The position numbers and the translations under genes were made by a program. Positions 1 through 13,907 of a stretch of DNA of 64,000 bases are shown one piece after another; the stretch's first letter is position 1, and each line of letters opens with the position of its first letter. Below the pieces are notes generated by a model that did not search any database, was not told the DNA's origin, and saw only the letters and a list, made by a program, of their open reading frames with translations. Location: positions 86,048 to 150,047 of the forward strand of contig NZ_SZZW01000004.1 in the NCBI RefSeq assembly GCF_009829915.1, in the 5' to 3' direction. The DNA is from Pantoea sp. Nvir. Its GTDB lineage: Bacteria; Pseudomonadota; Gammaproteobacteria; Enterobacterales; Enterobacteriaceae.

Positions 1-431
1 ATGGTGCGCGTAATCTGTGTAATTTCGTCTACGTCGATTACTAGCACGCGATCAGCTTGGCACTGAAGTTTATTCTCTACCAACAGCGGCACAACCCATA
101 GAACATAGGGTGCTTTTATCAACGCTTTGAGTTGCTGCGTACAAGCGTGAATCAGAGGATGAAGCAAGGTATCCAACCAAGCTTTTTCTTCAGGTTGATT
201 AAAAATCATCTCTCTCATTCGTCCTCGATTCAGGAAACCTTGATCGGTCAGAATGAAGTTGCCATAACGTTTTGTGATCCTTTGCAGTGTTGATGATCCA
301 GGTTTAACTATTTTACGCGCAATAATATCTGCATCGATAAGAGGCACACCCAAAGACTCGAAAGCCTTAGCAATCGTGCTTTTCCCGCTACCGATTCCAC
401 CGGTCAACGCCACAGTATAGGGGTATATCAC
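1..431 (-). CDS. coaE: dephospho-CoA kinase, partial (C-terminus outside window)
   Basis: CoaE phosphorylates the 3'-hydroxyl of dephospho-CoA, the last step of coenzyme A synthesis. The N-terminal two thirds is visible: the Walker A loop LTGGIGSGKST near the start, then DADIIAR, NPEEKAWLDTLLHPLI and the segment YVLWVVPLLVENKL, all typical of the family. The frame is open to base 1, so the gene runs out of the window. No ATG is available. I chose the GTG at 431 because the protein then begins only about two residues earlier than E. coli CoaE; a GTG at 473 would add 14 residues and is the alternative. A GAGG lies directly against the 431 GTG, so neither start has an ideal ribosome site. Together with panB and panC in this window it implies a working route to CoA. 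Confidence 0.9.
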   Translation of the reverse strand, partial: MIYPYTVALTGGIGSGKSTIAKAFESLGVPLIDADIIARKIVKPGSSTLQRITKRYGNFILTDQGFLNRGRMREMIFNQPEEKAWLDTLLHPLIHACTQQLKALIKAPYVLWVVPLLVENKLQCQADRVLVIDVDEITQITRT

Positions 432-639
432 CCTCTTAGTTACACCGGAGGGAGCCGAATTGTGTATGCTCACAATAAAAATTCTCAGACAAATTTATCA
501 GACTTCAGCTTGAATAATTGTAGCTTAAATAAAGCTACATTTGCAGTACTATCGTAAGGTAAATGTTAAGTATCATTATGCAGTGCAATAAAACCGTAAA
601 CATTACCTAAATTTTTTTAGGCACAATTAATTAGTGCGC

Positions 640-1560
640 GTTTTTATACGTGATAAAAGAATATTTGAATAGGGTTTAAAGATATTTTTTTCTCCAAAAA
701 TATTCTTTAGACATTGAAATCCTTTTTCATGTTGAATGGTGCACTTTTATTATGTTAAGCGTATGCTATACACAAGTTTTCTTCGAGACAGGTTGGTATA
801 AAACTGATTTAGTGCATGCATATACACGCGTAAAAATTGATATTGGTTATCCCCATTGATATACGGTAGTTGAGTGTACTAATAAGTATACAGGATGAAT
901 ATCTAAATTTTAAATACTGGTTTCTGCACTATATCTACCAAACCCAAAAATCTCAGGAAGAAACTGCACTATTATCTGTGCGGACGGCCCGGGTAAGAAT
1001 AACGAATACCAGTGCCACGTTATAATCAATTACACCGCCAAGTCCAGCAGGTATTGGATATTATCATCTGCCGTAGCTGTATTAATTTCTTCGCTATCAA
1101 GTTGATATAAAATGTTGTTGATAACACTAGATTACTAATCTATACCGTTCTATATATAGATCTTACCTAGTATAATTAGGTAAAAATTGGTATCGCAGGA
1201 CGCGTAATATTGAGCAATCGATTTAGATTGAGTAATACATTTAAGATCAATGATAACGTTTATTTTTAGTTGATTTAACGCACTAAGGTAGTTGTAAAGT
1301 GTAAAGAATATCACACTTTTTGGTGTGAGCAGGTGACTGGAATTAGAGTTTATTAGGTAGCTTTTACCCTAGTAGGATGAATGAGCAGAAGAGGATACAA
1401 CACATCCAGTATTTTACTGGTGTATTCTACTTCCACCAGCTGAGTGAGGTGAAAAGAAAAAAAACAGCTGTTTTAACTTTTCACTACTGCCTGAATGCAA
1501 TGCATATACTGCAAAAACGACACTTCTTATGATACTAATATTAGTTTAACTGTAAGTGTG
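640..1560 (+). pseudogene. guaC: guaC remnant (GMP reductase), heavily decayed
   Basis: In E. coli guaC lies divergently next to coaE, and this interval has about the right length (about 1040 bases). Reading across frames and stops I can match short islands in the right order to GMP reductase: near 660-700 an island resembling the N-terminal DLKLGFKDVLIRPK, near 1050-1100 QVLDI...INFFAI resembling QILDLNPALNFVCIDV, near 1183-1210 VKIGIAG resembling the nucleotide-binding VKVGIGPG, and near 1395-1430 an EE...FYW island. Many stops and frameshifts interrupt it, so no product is possible. Identity rests on weak islands plus gene order; the exact ends are approximate. Confidence 0.4.
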
Positions 1561-1937
1561 TTTACGCTTTTCTAATATGTCAGCTTAATCATGCTAAGCG
1601 CTAATAAAGATAAATCTCACAAGCTGCTTGTATGATTCCTTTTCTTCGTCAGCATGGTACTTTGTTAAATTGATCGCTGTGAGTGAGGATACAGATTATC
1701 TCCGCACGAGTTTCAACATACTAATTAATTTTAAAATAAAAATACCTGATATTTTATCTATGATATCATCATGCTCTAACAAAAATGATGAAGTAAAAAT
1801 ATAAGGAAGTAAAACCAATAACAAGTCCATTTATTCTTAATAAGAATATGTAATAACTATTATAGTTTCAGTGAAAGAAAAAATTCATACCAACGTAACT
1901 CATAAAACGCTGTATACCACTGTACGGCTATCGAGGA
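1561..1937. other. spacer with no recognisable gene
   Basis: This AT-rich stretch downstream of the guaC remnant is where E. coli carries hofC, hofB and ppdD (type IV pilus-like genes). I see no coding frame, hairpin or homology island here. The pilin-like genes are either fully eroded or were never present in this lineage. Confidence 0.4.
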
Positions 1938-4796
<2,859 letters not shown>

Positions 4797-7469
4797 ATGC
4801 CAGAACGTTTACAAAATGACGTGGACCCGCTCGAAACTCGTGACTGGCTGCAGGCGCTTGAATCGGTCATTCGTGAAGAAGGTGTTGAGCGTGCGCGATA
4901 TCTGATTGATCAGGTGTTGAGCGCAGCCCGTAAAAGCGGGATCAAGATTTTATCAGGCGGTAACAACGTTGTCAGCAATTATATCAATTCTATTGATGTT
5001 GAGGAGGAACCAGAGTATCCAGGTAACATGAAGCTAGAAAGTCGTATCCGTTCCGCAATTCGTTGGAATGCCATCATGTCAGTATTACGCGCTTCAAAAA
5101 AAAATTTGGAGCTAGGGGGTCATCTTTCTTCATTTCAGTCCTCTGCGACTATTTATGAAGTATGCTTTAACCATTTTTTCCGGGCACCCAACGATAAAGA
5201 TGGAGGTGATCTAGTTTACTTCCAAGGTCACATATCACCAGGTATTTATTCACGTGCCTTCCTTGAAGGACGTCTCACTGAAGAACAGATGAACAACTTT
5301 CGTCAAGAAGTTCACGGCAATGGTCTTTCGTCCTATCCGCACCCGAAACTAATGCCTGATTTCTGGCAATTTCCGACCGTTTCTATGGGCCTTGGTCCCT
5401 TAAACGCCATCTATCAAGCAAAATTTTTAAAATATCTTAAATACCGCGGATTAAAAGATACTTCTGAACAGACCGTTTATGCTTTCCTGGGGGATGGAGA
5501 AATGGACGAGCCAGAATCCAAAGGAGCGATCACTATTGCAACCCGTGAAAAACTGGATAACCTAGTGTTCATCATCAACTGTAATTTACAGCGTTTAGAT
5601 GGACCAGTGACAGGAAATGGCAAGATTATAAATGAATTAGAAGGAATTTTTTCTGGTGCTGGCTGGAATGTAATCAAAGTAATCTGGGGAGGGCGTTGGG
5701 ACTCACTGCTAAAGAAAGATACCAGTAGTAAGCTGATCCAGCTAATGAACGAAACCGTCGACGGAGACTATCAGACCTTTAAATCTCGTGATGGTGCTTA
5801 TGTAAGGGAGCATTTTTTCGGTAAATATCGAGAAACAGCAGACTTAGTCAAAGATTGGTCAGATGAAGAAATCTTCGCCCTTAATCGCGGCGGTCACGAT
5901 CCGAAAAAAATTTATGCTGCACTAAGGAAAGCACAAGACACTAAAGGTCAGCCGACGGTAATTTTGGCTCATACCATTAAAGGTTATGGTATGGGCGACA
6001 CTGCGGAAGGAAAAAATATTGCGCATCAAGTCAAGAAGATGAATATGGATGGTATTCAATATATCCGGAATCGCTTCAATGTACCAGTTTCCGATGACAT
6101 ACTAGAAAAACTACCTTATGTCATTTTAGAGAAAGGTTCCGAAGAATACAATTACCTGCATACACAGCGAGAAAAGCTCGGTGGTTATCTGCCGACCCGT
6201 CAGTCGAAATTCACTGAAAAGCTAGAAATTCCAAAGCTAGAAGACTTTAAATCGCTACTGGCAGAACAGAGTAAAGAAATTTCAACCACAATCGCTTTCG
6301 TGCGCGTTTTGAACATAATGCTTAAGAACAAGTCTATCAAAGATCGTCTTGTTCCTATCCTCGCAGATGAAGCTCGTACCTTTGGTATGGAGGGTCTGTT
6401 CCGTCAGATTGGCATCTATAGTCCCAACGGCCAGCAGTATACGCCTCAGGACCGTGAGCAAGTTGCTTATTATAAAGAATACGAAAAAGGCCAGATTCTA
6501 CAGGAAGGAATCAACGAGTTGGGTGCAGGTTCATCTTGGTTAGCTGCAGCAACCTCTTACAGTACTAGTAACCTACCGATGATCCCATTCTACATCTACT
6601 ACTCTATGTTTGGTTTTCAGCGTATTGGCGACCTAATGTGGTTAGCAGGCGATCAACAAGCACGCGGATTCTTGGTTGGCGGTACTTCTGGTCGCACCAC
6701 ACTGAACGGTGAAGGTTTACAGCACGAAGATGGTCAAAGCCATATTCAGTCGCTGACCATCCCAAACTGTATCTCTTATGATCCGGCGTATGCATACGAA
6801 GTAGCGGTTATCATGCATGACGGTCTAGTGCGTATGTACGGAGAAGCACAGGAGAATATTTACTATTACATTACTACACTGAATGAAAACTACCATATGC
6901 CGGCAATGCCAGCAGGCTCTGAAGAGGGTATTCGTAAGGGCATTTATAAGCTGGAAACTGTAGAAGGTAGCAAAAGTAATAAGGTACAGCTGCTGGGATC
7001 AGGCTCTATCCTACGTCACGTACGTGACGCGGCGCAGATCTTAGCAAAAGATTTCAGTATCGGCTCCGATGTGTATAGTGTTACCTCATTCACTGAGCTA
7101 GCGAGAGATGGTCAGGATTGCGAGCGCTGGAATATGTTGCATCCAACAGAAGAAGAGTGCGTGCCTTATATTGCTAAGGTGATGAATGACGCTCCTGCGA
7201 TAGCATCTACCGACTACATGAAGCTGTTTGCTGAGCAAGTTCGCAGCTATATTCCGGCCAGTGATTACAGAGTATTAGGTACTGACGGTTTTGGCTGTTC
7301 TGACAGCCGAGAAAACTTACGTCACCACTTTGAAGTAGATGCCTCCTATGTAGTAGTCGCTGCGCTAGGCGCTCTGGCTAAACTTAATAAGATCGATAAG
7401 AAAGTAGTAGCTGATGCAATATCTAAATTCGACATCGATGCCGATAAAGTTAATCCGCGGCGGGCTTAA
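4797..7469 (+). CDS. aceE: pyruvate dehydrogenase E1 component (homodimeric type)
   Basis: AceE is the thiamine-diphosphate-dependent E1 subunit that decarboxylates pyruvate and acetylates the lipoyl arms of AceF. The product is 890 residues, against 887 in E. coli, and is highly similar throughout. The thiamine diphosphate motif starts at [13 protein letters not shown] and ends at NCNLQ. The active-site loop region [13 protein letters not shown] and the C-terminal [14 protein letters not shown] are present. One usually conserved Arg in the [14 protein letters not shown] region is Cys here. A GAGGAAT lies 9 bases before the ATG. It is followed after 14 bases by aceF, so the two are surely cotranscribed. 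The regulator gene pdhR that precedes it in E. coli is absent, suggesting constitutive expression. Confidence 0.98.
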   Translation: MPERLQNDVDPLETRDWLQALESVIREEGVERARYLIDQVLSAARKSGIKILSGGNNVVSNYINSIDVEEEPEYPGNMKLESRIRSAIRWNAIMSVLRASKKNLELGGHLSSFQSSATIYEVCFNHFFRAPNDKDGGDLVYFQGHISPGIYSRAFLEGRLTEEQMNNFRQEVHGNGLSSYPHPKLMPDFWQFPTVSMGLGPLNAIYQAKFLKYLKYRGLKDTSEQTVYAFLGDGEMDEPESKGAITIATREKLDNLVFIINCNLQRLDGPVTGNGKIINELEGIFSGAGWNVIKVIWGGRWDSLLKKDTSSKLIQLMNETVDGDYQTFKSRDGAYVREHFFGKYRETADLVKDWSDEEIFALNRGGHDPKKIYAALRKAQDTKGQPTVILAHTIKGYGMGDTAEGKNIAHQVKKMNMDGIQYIRNRFNVPVSDDILEKLPYVILEKGSEEYNYLHTQREKLGGYLPTRQSKFTEKLEIPKLEDFKSLLAEQSKEISTTIAFVRVLNIMLKNKSIKDRLVPILADEARTFGMEGLFRQIGIYSPNGQQYTPQDREQVAYYKEYEKGQILQEGINELGAGSSWLAAATSYSTSNLPMIPFYIYYSMFGFQRIGDLMWLAGDQQARGFLVGGTSGRTTLNGEGLQHEDGQSHIQSLTIPNCISYDPAYAYEVAVIMHDGLVRMYGEAQENIYYYITTLNENYHMPAMPAGSEEGIRKGIYKLETVEGSKSNKVQLLGSGSILRHVRDAAQILAKDFSIGSDVYSVTSFTELARDGQDCERWNMLHPTEEECVPYIAKVMNDAPAIASTDYMKLFAEQVRSYIPASDYRVLGTDGFGCSDSRENLRHHFEVDASYVVVAALGALAKLNKIDKKVVADAISKFDIDADKVNPRRA

Positions 7470-7483
7470 GGGGTAAGAGAGTA

Positions 7484-9034
7484 ATGGTTACTGAAATTAA
7501 GGTACCAGATATCGGGTCTGATAAAGTTGAAGTTACTGAGATATTGGTTAAGGTTGGTGACAAGGTAGAAGCTGAGCAGTCTCTAATTACTGTAGAAGGC
7601 GACAAAGCTTCCATGGAGGTGCCCTCGCCACAGGCTGGTGTAGTTAAAGAGATTAAAATTTCGATTGGCGACGAAGTTAAAACTGGCTCATTAATTATGC
7701 TATTCAAAGTAGAAGATGCGATAAATCCTACTATCGTTCAGCCAGTACTGAAAGAAGCAATAACTGCCGTAAAGGAGGTTATTACTTCCGTAAAAACAGT
7801 CAACTTACCGGATATCGGTGACAGAGAAATGGAAGTTACTGAATTCTTGGTTAAGGTTGGTGACAAAGTTAAACCCGAGCAAGCGCTAATGGTGATAGAA
7901 GGCGATAAAGCTTCGATAGAAGTTCCTGCGCCGTTTGCGGGTATAGTAAGAGAGTTAAGAGTCTCTACGGGAGATAAAGTCAGTACTGGTTCTCCGATCA
8001 TGATCTTCGACGTTGAAAATACAGCTCAATCTAAAGATCCGAGGCAAGAAAAGGAGCCTGTACATACTCTAGTTAAAACTGAAATAAAAAACCGCTTTGT
8101 CGAGAATGATGCTTACGTGCATGCAACATCCGTTATCAGACGTCTAGCACGTGAGTTCGGCGTTAACTTAGCGAAAATTAAAGGCACTGGGCGTAAAGGT
8201 CGCATCTTAAGAGAAGATGTTCAGAACTATGTAAAAGATGCAATGAAATGCACTGAAGCACCGATTACAACTACTAGTGGCGGAAGCATTCTTACTTTTC
8301 CTCTGTGGCCTAAGGTAAATTTTATTCAGTTTGGAGAATTAGAAGAAGTAGAACTAGGCCGCATACAGAAAATCTCTGGTGCTAACCTAAGTCGTAACTG
8401 GGCTATGATCCCACATGTTACTCATTTCGATAAAACTGATATTACTGATTTAGAAGCGTTTCGTAAGAAACAAAACACCGAAGCGGAAAATTGTAAACTA
8501 GACGTGAAGTATACATTATTAGTATTTATTATGAAAGCCGTCTCTTTTTCACTAGAGAAGATGCCGCGTTTCAATAGCTCTCTATCTGAAGATGGACAAA
8601 GATTGACGCTAAAAAAATATATTAATATCGGTGTAGCGGTTGATACAACGAACGGCTTGGTAGTTCCTGTTTTTAAAGATGTAAATAAAAGAAGCATTAC
8701 TGAGCTTTCTCAAGAGCTGATGGCAACCTTGAAGAAAGCACGTAGTGGCAAGTTGACTACTAGCGATATGCAGGGTGGCAATTTTACCATTTCTAGTCTT
8801 GGTGGTTTAGGTACTACGCACTTTACGCCAATCGTCAACGCGCCGGAAGTGGCTATCCTAGGAGTATCTAAGGCAGTAATAGAGCCAGTCTGGAATGGTA
8901 AAGAGTTTTTGCCACGTCTAATGATGCCGTTCTCTCTTTCCTTCGACCACCGAGTGATAGATGGCGCTGATGGAGCACGTTTCATTACTCTCATCGGCAA
9001 CTTGTTATCTGATATTCGCCGTCTCGTGCTTTAA
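7484..9034 (+). CDS. aceF: dihydrolipoamide acetyltransferase (E2) with two lipoyl domains
   Basis: AceF forms the core of the pyruvate dehydrogenase complex and moves acetyl groups from lipoyl-lysine to CoA. The 516-residue product has two lipoyl domains (about 1-78 and 104-181) with the lipoylated Lys at 41 and 142, each in GDKAS; a peripheral-subunit-binding domain (about 205-245, [15 protein letters not shown]); and the acetyltransferase domain with the catalytic motif [10 protein letters not shown] near the C-terminus. E. coli AceF has three lipoyl domains and 630 residues, so one repeat has been lost. The two remaining repeats share near-identical DNA (for example around 7545 and 7845), which offers a simple recombination route for the loss. 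Linkers between domains are short and lack the long Ala/Pro-rich stretches of E. coli. Confidence 0.97.
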   Translation: MVTEIKVPDIGSDKVEVTEILVKVGDKVEAEQSLITVEGDKASMEVPSPQAGVVKEIKISIGDEVKTGSLIMLFKVEDAINPTIVQPVLKEAITAVKEVITSVKTVNLPDIGDREMEVTEFLVKVGDKVKPEQALMVIEGDKASIEVPAPFAGIVRELRVSTGDKVSTGSPIMIFDVENTAQSKDPRQEKEPVHTLVKTEIKNRFVENDAYVHATSVIRRLAREFGVNLAKIKGTGRKGRILREDVQNYVKDAMKCTEAPITTTSGGSILTFPLWPKVNFIQFGELEEVELGRIQKISGANLSRNWAMIPHVTHFDKTDITDLEAFRKKQNTEAENCKLDVKYTLLVFIMKAVSFSLEKMPRFNSSLSEDGQRLTLKKYINIGVAVDTTNGLVVPVFKDVNKRSITELSQELMATLKKARSGKLTTSDMQGGNFTISSLGGLGTTHFTPIVNAPEVAILGVSKAVIEPVWNGKEFLPRLMMPFSLSFDHRVIDGADGARFITLIGNLLSDIRRLVL

Positions 9035-9046
9035 TTACTAAGCTAA

Positions 9047-9072
9047 GCAATGCCGGCAAAACCCGGCGTTGC
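9047..9072 (+). terminator. 10-bp hairpin after aceF
   Basis: GCAATGCCGG and CCGGCGTTGC pair over ten bases (one G-T pair) around a CAAAAC loop, 12 bases after the aceF stop. There is no T-run behind it, so it may attenuate or protect the aceEF message 3' end rather than terminate fully. lpd starts 245 bases further on and probably has its own promoter as in E. coli. Confidence 0.5.
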
Positions 9073-9316
9073 TATAAATGATTTCTGGTACCTTAGTTTG
9101 CAGTTTATCAAGCATTCTGTAAAATTCTGTGGTGAAAATATCCCAGTGGAGTCAAGGATATTATGAGCCTGTTTCGTCAGAGATACCTAGAGCAATCAGT
9201 TTTTGATACCCTATCTAATTCTCTACAACTTACTTAAAATAAACCATAAAATAGTGTTATAAAATGAGCTAAGTTTGGTTTACTGATAGATACCAAATCA
9301 TAATTATGAGGTTATA

Positions 9317-10741
9317 ATGATTAAAAAGATTAAAACTCAAGTCGTGGTACTTGGGGCAGGTCCTGCAGGTTACTCTGCAGCTTTCCGTTGTGCTGATCTA
9401 GGTCTGGAAACCGTGCTGGTAGAGCGTTACAGTAATTTGGGTGGCGTCTGTTTGAACGTAGGCTGTATTCCATCAAAAGCATTATTGCACGTCTCAAAAG
9501 TAATTAAAGAGGCACAATCCCTTGCAGAACATGGTATTATGGTTGGTCAACAATCTATAGATATCAATCAAATCCGTATTTGGAAAGAGAGAATTATCAC
9601 TCAATTGACCAACGGTCTTAAGGGAATGGCAACATTACGTAAAGTTAAATTAATTAATGGTTTAGGAAAATTTACCAGTGTAAACACTTTAATCGTAGAA
9701 GGGGAAGATTGTCCAATAACAATTGACTTTGACAATGCAATTATCGCAGCTGGTTCTTATCCAATTAAACTACCGTTTATTCCACATAACGATCCTCGTG
9801 TATGGGATTCTACAGATGCACTAAAGTTGAAAGAAGTGCCGAAACGTATGTTGGTCATGGGCGGTGGTATCATTGGTTTAGAGATGGGCACTGTTTACCA
9901 TGCATTAGGTGCACAGATTGATGTTATTGAAATGTTTAATCAGGTCATTCCAGCGGCTGATGAAGATGTGGTAAAAGTCTTCACCAAGAGCATTACGAAG
10001 CAGTTCAAATTAATCCTGGAAACCAAAATTATAGCAGTTGAAGCAAAGAACGACGGTATCTACGTTAAGATGGAATGTAAAGAAAAACTGACTGAGCCGC
10101 AGCGTTATGACGCTGTTCTAGTGGCTGTTGGGCGTGTACCTAACGGTAAAAATCTAGATGCTGGTAAAGCTGGAGTGGAAGTGGACGAGCGAGGATTTAT
10201 CCACGTCGATAAACAGATGCGTACTAACGTTTCACATATCTATGCTATAGGAGATATAGTGGGTCAGCCGATGCTAGCGCACAAAGGAGTACATCAAGGC
10301 CATGTTGCAGCTGAAGTCATCTCTGGTATGAAGCACTATTTTGATCCAAAAGTAATCCCATCTATCGCCTATACCGAGCCAGAAGTAGCGTGGGTTGGCC
10401 TAACCGAAAAAAAAGCGAAAGAGAAAGGCATTAAGTACAGGGTGTCTACCTTTCCGTGGGCAGCTTCCGGTCGTGCTATTGCTTCTGACTGTGCTGACGG
10501 TTTGACCAAATTAATTTTTGACCAGGATACTAATCGCCTTATTGGTGGAGCGGTCGTCGGTACCAATGGTGGGGAACTGCTGGGTGAAATCGGCCTAGCA
10601 ATTGAAATGGGCTGTGATGCGGAAGATATTATGTTGACTATCCACGCACATCCAACTCTGCACGAGTCAATTGGCCTGGCAGCTGAAATTTTTGAAGGTA
10701 GCATTACCGATCTACCAAACCCTAAAGCAAAGAAGAGATAA
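9317..10741 (+). CDS. lpd: dihydrolipoamide dehydrogenase (E3)
   Basis: Lpd reoxidises the dihydrolipoyl groups of the pyruvate and 2-oxoglutarate dehydrogenase complexes, passing electrons through FAD to NAD. The 474-residue product is the same length as E. coli Lpd. Visible are the N-terminal FAD-binding GAGPAGYSAA, the redox-active disulfide in GGVCLNVGCIPSKALL, the NAD-binding GGGIIGLEMG, the second FAD motif AIGDIVGQPMLAHKG and the C-terminal HAHPTLHES containing the catalytic His. A GAGG precedes the ATG. It forms a transcription neighbourhood with aceE and aceF but is separated from them by 282 bases, so an own promoter is likely. Confidence 0.98.
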   Translation: MIKKIKTQVVVLGAGPAGYSAAFRCADLGLETVLVERYSNLGGVCLNVGCIPSKALLHVSKVIKEAQSLAEHGIMVGQQSIDINQIRIWKERIITQLTNGLKGMATLRKVKLINGLGKFTSVNTLIVEGEDCPITIDFDNAIIAAGSYPIKLPFIPHNDPRVWDSTDALKLKEVPKRMLVMGGGIIGLEMGTVYHALGAQIDVIEMFNQVIPAADEDVVKVFTKSITKQFKLILETKIIAVEAKNDGIYVKMECKEKLTEPQRYDAVLVAVGRVPNGKNLDAGKAGVEVDERGFIHVDKQMRTNVSHIYAIGDIVGQPMLAHKGVHQGHVAAEVISGMKHYFDPKVIPSIAYTEPEVAWVGLTEKKAKEKGIKYRVSTFPWAASGRAIASDCADGLTKLIFDQDTNRLIGGAVVGTNGGELLGEIGLAIEMGCDAEDIMLTIHAHPTLHESIGLAAEIFEGSITDLPNPKAKKR

Positions 10742-10766
10742 GTTTATTTCTTTGTTTATAAAGAGT

Positions 10767-10784
10767 TGCCAAGGTGGCATTTTT
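10767..10784 (+). terminator. terminator of lpd
   Basis: TGCCA-AGG-TGGCA forms a short stem directly followed by five T, 26 bases after the lpd stop. The stem is short but position and T-run fit an intrinsic terminator. Confidence 0.6.
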
Positions 10785-11026
10785 CCCTGAATTGCAGGAC
10801 ACAACGTTTTTTCAGTTACACTCGGAATAAGTAATTTATTTTATTAATTAACTATTTTTTTATTAAAAATAAACAGAAAATCTTACTTTCTAAGTTTCTT
10901 TACTTCATTAATTAACTAAATATATTATTTTCTAATAAAAGGTTCCAATATAATGGCAGCAGAGAATCTAAATATTCTGATTATTTCTCATAATAATAAA
11001 GAGCGATTCATCTACAAAGATAGTTT

Positions 11027-11051
11027 TTAATTTTCTTGCTAAGAAAATTAA
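11027..11051. repeat. perfect 11-bp AT-rich hairpin followed by T-rich stretch
   Basis: TTAATTTTCTT pairs exactly with AAGAAAATTAA around a GCT loop, then TTCTTTTT. This looks like a weak terminator, perhaps the relic of one belonging to a deleted gene after lpd. Confidence 0.45.
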
Positions 11052-11078
11052 TTCTTTTTGATTATTAACTAAAATCGA

Positions 11079-11103
11079 ATCATTTTGCATATTGCAAAAT
11101 GAT
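11079..11103. repeat. perfect 11-bp hairpin
   Basis: ATCATTTTGCA pairs exactly with TGCAAAATGAT around a TAT loop. It lies only 27 bases after the previous hairpin in noncoding DNA. No T-run follows, so it is not a clear terminator. Confidence 0.45.
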
Positions 11104-12738
11104 GAAATGACACTTATGCCTGGTAGCTCTAGGTAACTAATATAATTTAGTGCAAAAATTTTCTCTTTTAGTGTAGTCTGGACGATTGATTTTTATAATT
11201 AGGATGGAAAATTACCCTCTAATAGAACTAGCATTGGTAATGCTTTCATTTGGGATAATGTTTAACTGGTTACCAATTTTTCTTACTATGCTTGCTCTTT
11301 ATATTTAAACAGGACGAGCGTTTTATTTAAAAAAATAAACAGAATGCTAGAGTTATGCCCATAACCTTACATTTTTTTGTCGCTTTCAAGGAAATATTAT
11401 TCTTTTTCATATCTCGCTTCGCTAAGCGCTTTCATATTTTAGCTGGTATATTTGTTTAAATCTTAAAGTTTTTCCTAGGTAAAAATGCTAATATTTTATG
11501 AATTTTCACATTAGGTGGATCCTCGTAACCGCAATTTTTCTTTAAGTAAACTAACATAAGGTGAGACTAGGCAGCTCTTCTACTCTTCAAATGTGTATGG
11601 TAAATCTAGTCAAGGAGCAGTATAGTAATTTTGTAACTAGCAGAATCTTAATACCTTTATTTATGAGCATTCTCGATCATAAATAATTCAGTCATGATAG
11701 CATAGTGATTTTCAGAATTCCGATCGCTTGAATACTGTTAAGCTAAGTATCTTTTTTTAAAAGAGAATCATTGCATTAAAATTACTTCTTCTATAAGAAG
11801 AACAATAAAGTTGTAAGCTGACTGATTCATATAAATAAAATATATTTTTGTAGATCATTTCTTAAATAGAACATATTATTGGTTTTTATTAGACACTTCT
11901 TCTTATTGTGCTTTAGTACCAAACGCATGTGCTACTCTAATCGAGATATCTTTTCATAGAATCGCCGTTATTTCTAATCCTACCCTCTTCTGGTACTAGG
12001 AAAATCTCTTACATGTAGTAGGCAGTTGAGGCGATTGTGGTAAGAGTGCATTTGATGCTAAAGTCACTCTATGGAAATCTTTCTTGTCCCAAGAAAGAAT
12101 AGGTATAAAAAAGCTAATTTACTAGCAACACCTTACCTTATAAGGTAAAATTATTAAAACAGTGTGCCTACACTAGTGTAAAACTCAAGAAATCCTAAAT
12201 ATTATGACAATATGTATATATCGAGCGACGTGTGGAAATTAATATAATCAAGAGTATTCACTGCTTATAATAATTTCAGAACTTCCCTTGAGAACTTTTT
12301 CTATCCGTAATCAATTCAGGATATGGTAATATTTTTCATAAATATAGTATATAACAGTTAATCTTATAATCTTGTGCCGTGATTTTTTCATAACAAAAAG
12401 GTTTTCCTCATTTCTTAATGGTATCTTTGACAAAAGATATCTATATTAAAATTTACTTACAGTATGTATATAGCTTATGAAAATATTATATATATTAAAA
12501 TTAATACAAGTTAAAAGATTAGGTATACAATTTGCTATCGTTAATATAAACTTTTTACTAAAGTGATTTTTATGAAAGCTTTCATATCTGGGCGAGTGTA
12601 ATCCCCAATGTTATTTTTATCTATAAAAAAAGAGAAGCTAAGTGAAAGAGAATCAGTACCTCCGGTACTTAATGTCGCTGAATCTAGTCATTATATTCAC
12701 ACGGTTCGTTACTAGCTAACGACGTTAGTAAATTACCC

Positions 12739-12763
12739 ATATTCATCAAATGATGATGAATAT
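12739..12763 (+). promoter_or_regulatory. perfect 10-bp hairpin just upstream of hpt start
   Basis: ATATTCATCA and TGATGAATAT pair exactly around a 5-base loop, ending 27 bases before the TTG start of hpt. The leader has no clear Shine-Dalgarno sequence. The hairpin could sit in the hpt 5' leader or be an operator; there is no direct evidence for either. Confidence 0.4.
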
Positions 12764-12790
12764 CCTTAAGATTAAATAAATTTGCAAATT

Positions 12791-13327
12791 TTGAAATATA
12801 ATGTTGAAGTGATGATTTCTGAAGAGGTGATTGCGGCCCGTATTGCCAGATTAGGCAAAGAGATCTCTGCTCGCTATTGCAACAGCGGTAGCGAGATTGT
12901 TCTGGTCGGGCTGTTACGCGGCTCTTTTATCTTTATGGCTGATCTCTGCAGATCAGTCGCGGTTCCGCATAAAATTGATTTTATGATTACTTCTAGCTAT
13001 GGTAGTAGCATGTCTAGCTCCCGTGATGTGAAAATTAGAAAGGATCTTGACGAAGACATCTGTGGCAAAGATGTGTTGATTGTCGAAGATATAATCGACT
13101 CAGGCAATACGCTCAGTAAAGTTCAAGAGATCCTGTGCCTGCGTTCACCTCAATCTCTTGCCATCTGTACACTACTCGACAAGCCTTCACGTCGTGAAGT
13201 AGACGTAAAAGTGGACTATGTGGGGTTTTCAATTCCTGACGAGTTCGTGGTCGGTTTTGGCATTGATTACACCCAGTGCTATCGTCATCTACCTTATATC
13301 GGTAAGGTCGTGCTACTTGATTCCTAA
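12791..13327 (+). CDS. hpt: hypoxanthine phosphoribosyltransferase
   Basis: Hpt salvages hypoxanthine (and guanine) to IMP and GMP with PRPP. The product shows the family pattern: [16 protein letters not shown], the flexible-loop ASYGS-like [10 protein letters not shown], the PRPP-binding [30 protein letters not shown] and [13 protein letters not shown]. No ATG lies near the expected start. I chose TTG at 12791 because the protein (178 residues) then aligns end to end with E. coli Hpt, whose start LKYNVEVM versus MKHTVEVM suggests an ATG to TTG change. TTG at 12782 and ATG at 12812 are alternatives; the last would remove seven conserved-looking residues. No good ribosome site is visible. With guaC dead, Hpt may carry more of purine interconversion. 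Confidence 0.93.
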   Translation: MKYNVEVMISEEVIAARIARLGKEISARYCNSGSEIVLVGLLRGSFIFMADLCRSVAVPHKIDFMITSSYGSSMSSSRDVKIRKDLDEDICGKDVLIVEDIIDSGNTLSKVQEILCLRSPQSLAICTLLDKPSRREVDVKVDYVGFSIPDEFVVGFGIDYTQCYRHLPYIGKVVLLDS

Positions 13328-13907
13328 AAATTCACCAAATCCAATCTTCTTAGGCCCACTATCTAGTCATATTTTCTAAAAATTAAAAAGTACGAATGCA
13401 AGAGGAATATTTCTACATATAGGATACTTCATTTTAAATAGAAATATCGCAGCAACGACTAAATTACTTTAGCCAAAGAGTAGGTAGCTGTATCAGCAGA
13501 ATACTCTGATATGAACACAGAATATGGATTGAGACTTATTCTCAACTATTTTGCATAGCTGATTAGAACCAATTTTAATTAGTTATGTAGGTGCTTGCAA
13601 GGAATCGATCTAAAAGTCCAAATCCAGTAATTTTGTACACTGTTAAAATAAGTAGTAGGGTAAGTGACCTACATCCTTTAATGCGCTAAATGTCAAAATT
13701 TGTAAAAACCATACTCTCTCTATGCACTGTCTGGAAAATTGGGAGACAGATAGAGGAGAGGAGGAGTCGAGAAAATGCTAATTAATTGTGCACAGAAAAC
13801 TTCATAGTTTGAGTTAGCATATGTTATTTGCATGTAGTGCAGCTGTGTTTTTTAAATACTTTAAGAATTATATCTAGAATCTGTTTTTATTTTTCCCGAA
13901 AACAACC
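13328..13907. other. spacer; expected can, yadGH, panD not seen
   Basis: 580 bases between hpt and panC. E. coli has can, yadG, yadH, yadI, yadE and panD here. I could not find any of them. The absence of panD, which makes beta-alanine for PanC, is the notable point. Confidence 0.45.

Larger units (their letters stand above)
10785..12738. other. long spacer; expected acnB, speDE, gcd region lost
   Basis: About 2 kb of very AT-rich DNA between lpd and hpt. E. coli has acnB, yacL, speD, speE, yacC, cueO and gcd here. I cannot match any of these. Loss of speD and speE from their usual place matters because ldcC, another polyamine-forming gene, is kept in this window. Two AT-rich hairpins (11027-11051, 11079-11103) and a 16-base palindrome at 12133-12148 are the only structures I see. 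Confidence 0.5.

Noticed and set aside
12133..12148. 16-base perfect palindrome TTACCTTATAAGGTAA
   Set aside because: It is in AT-rich noncoding DNA without neighbours or repeats and is probably chance.
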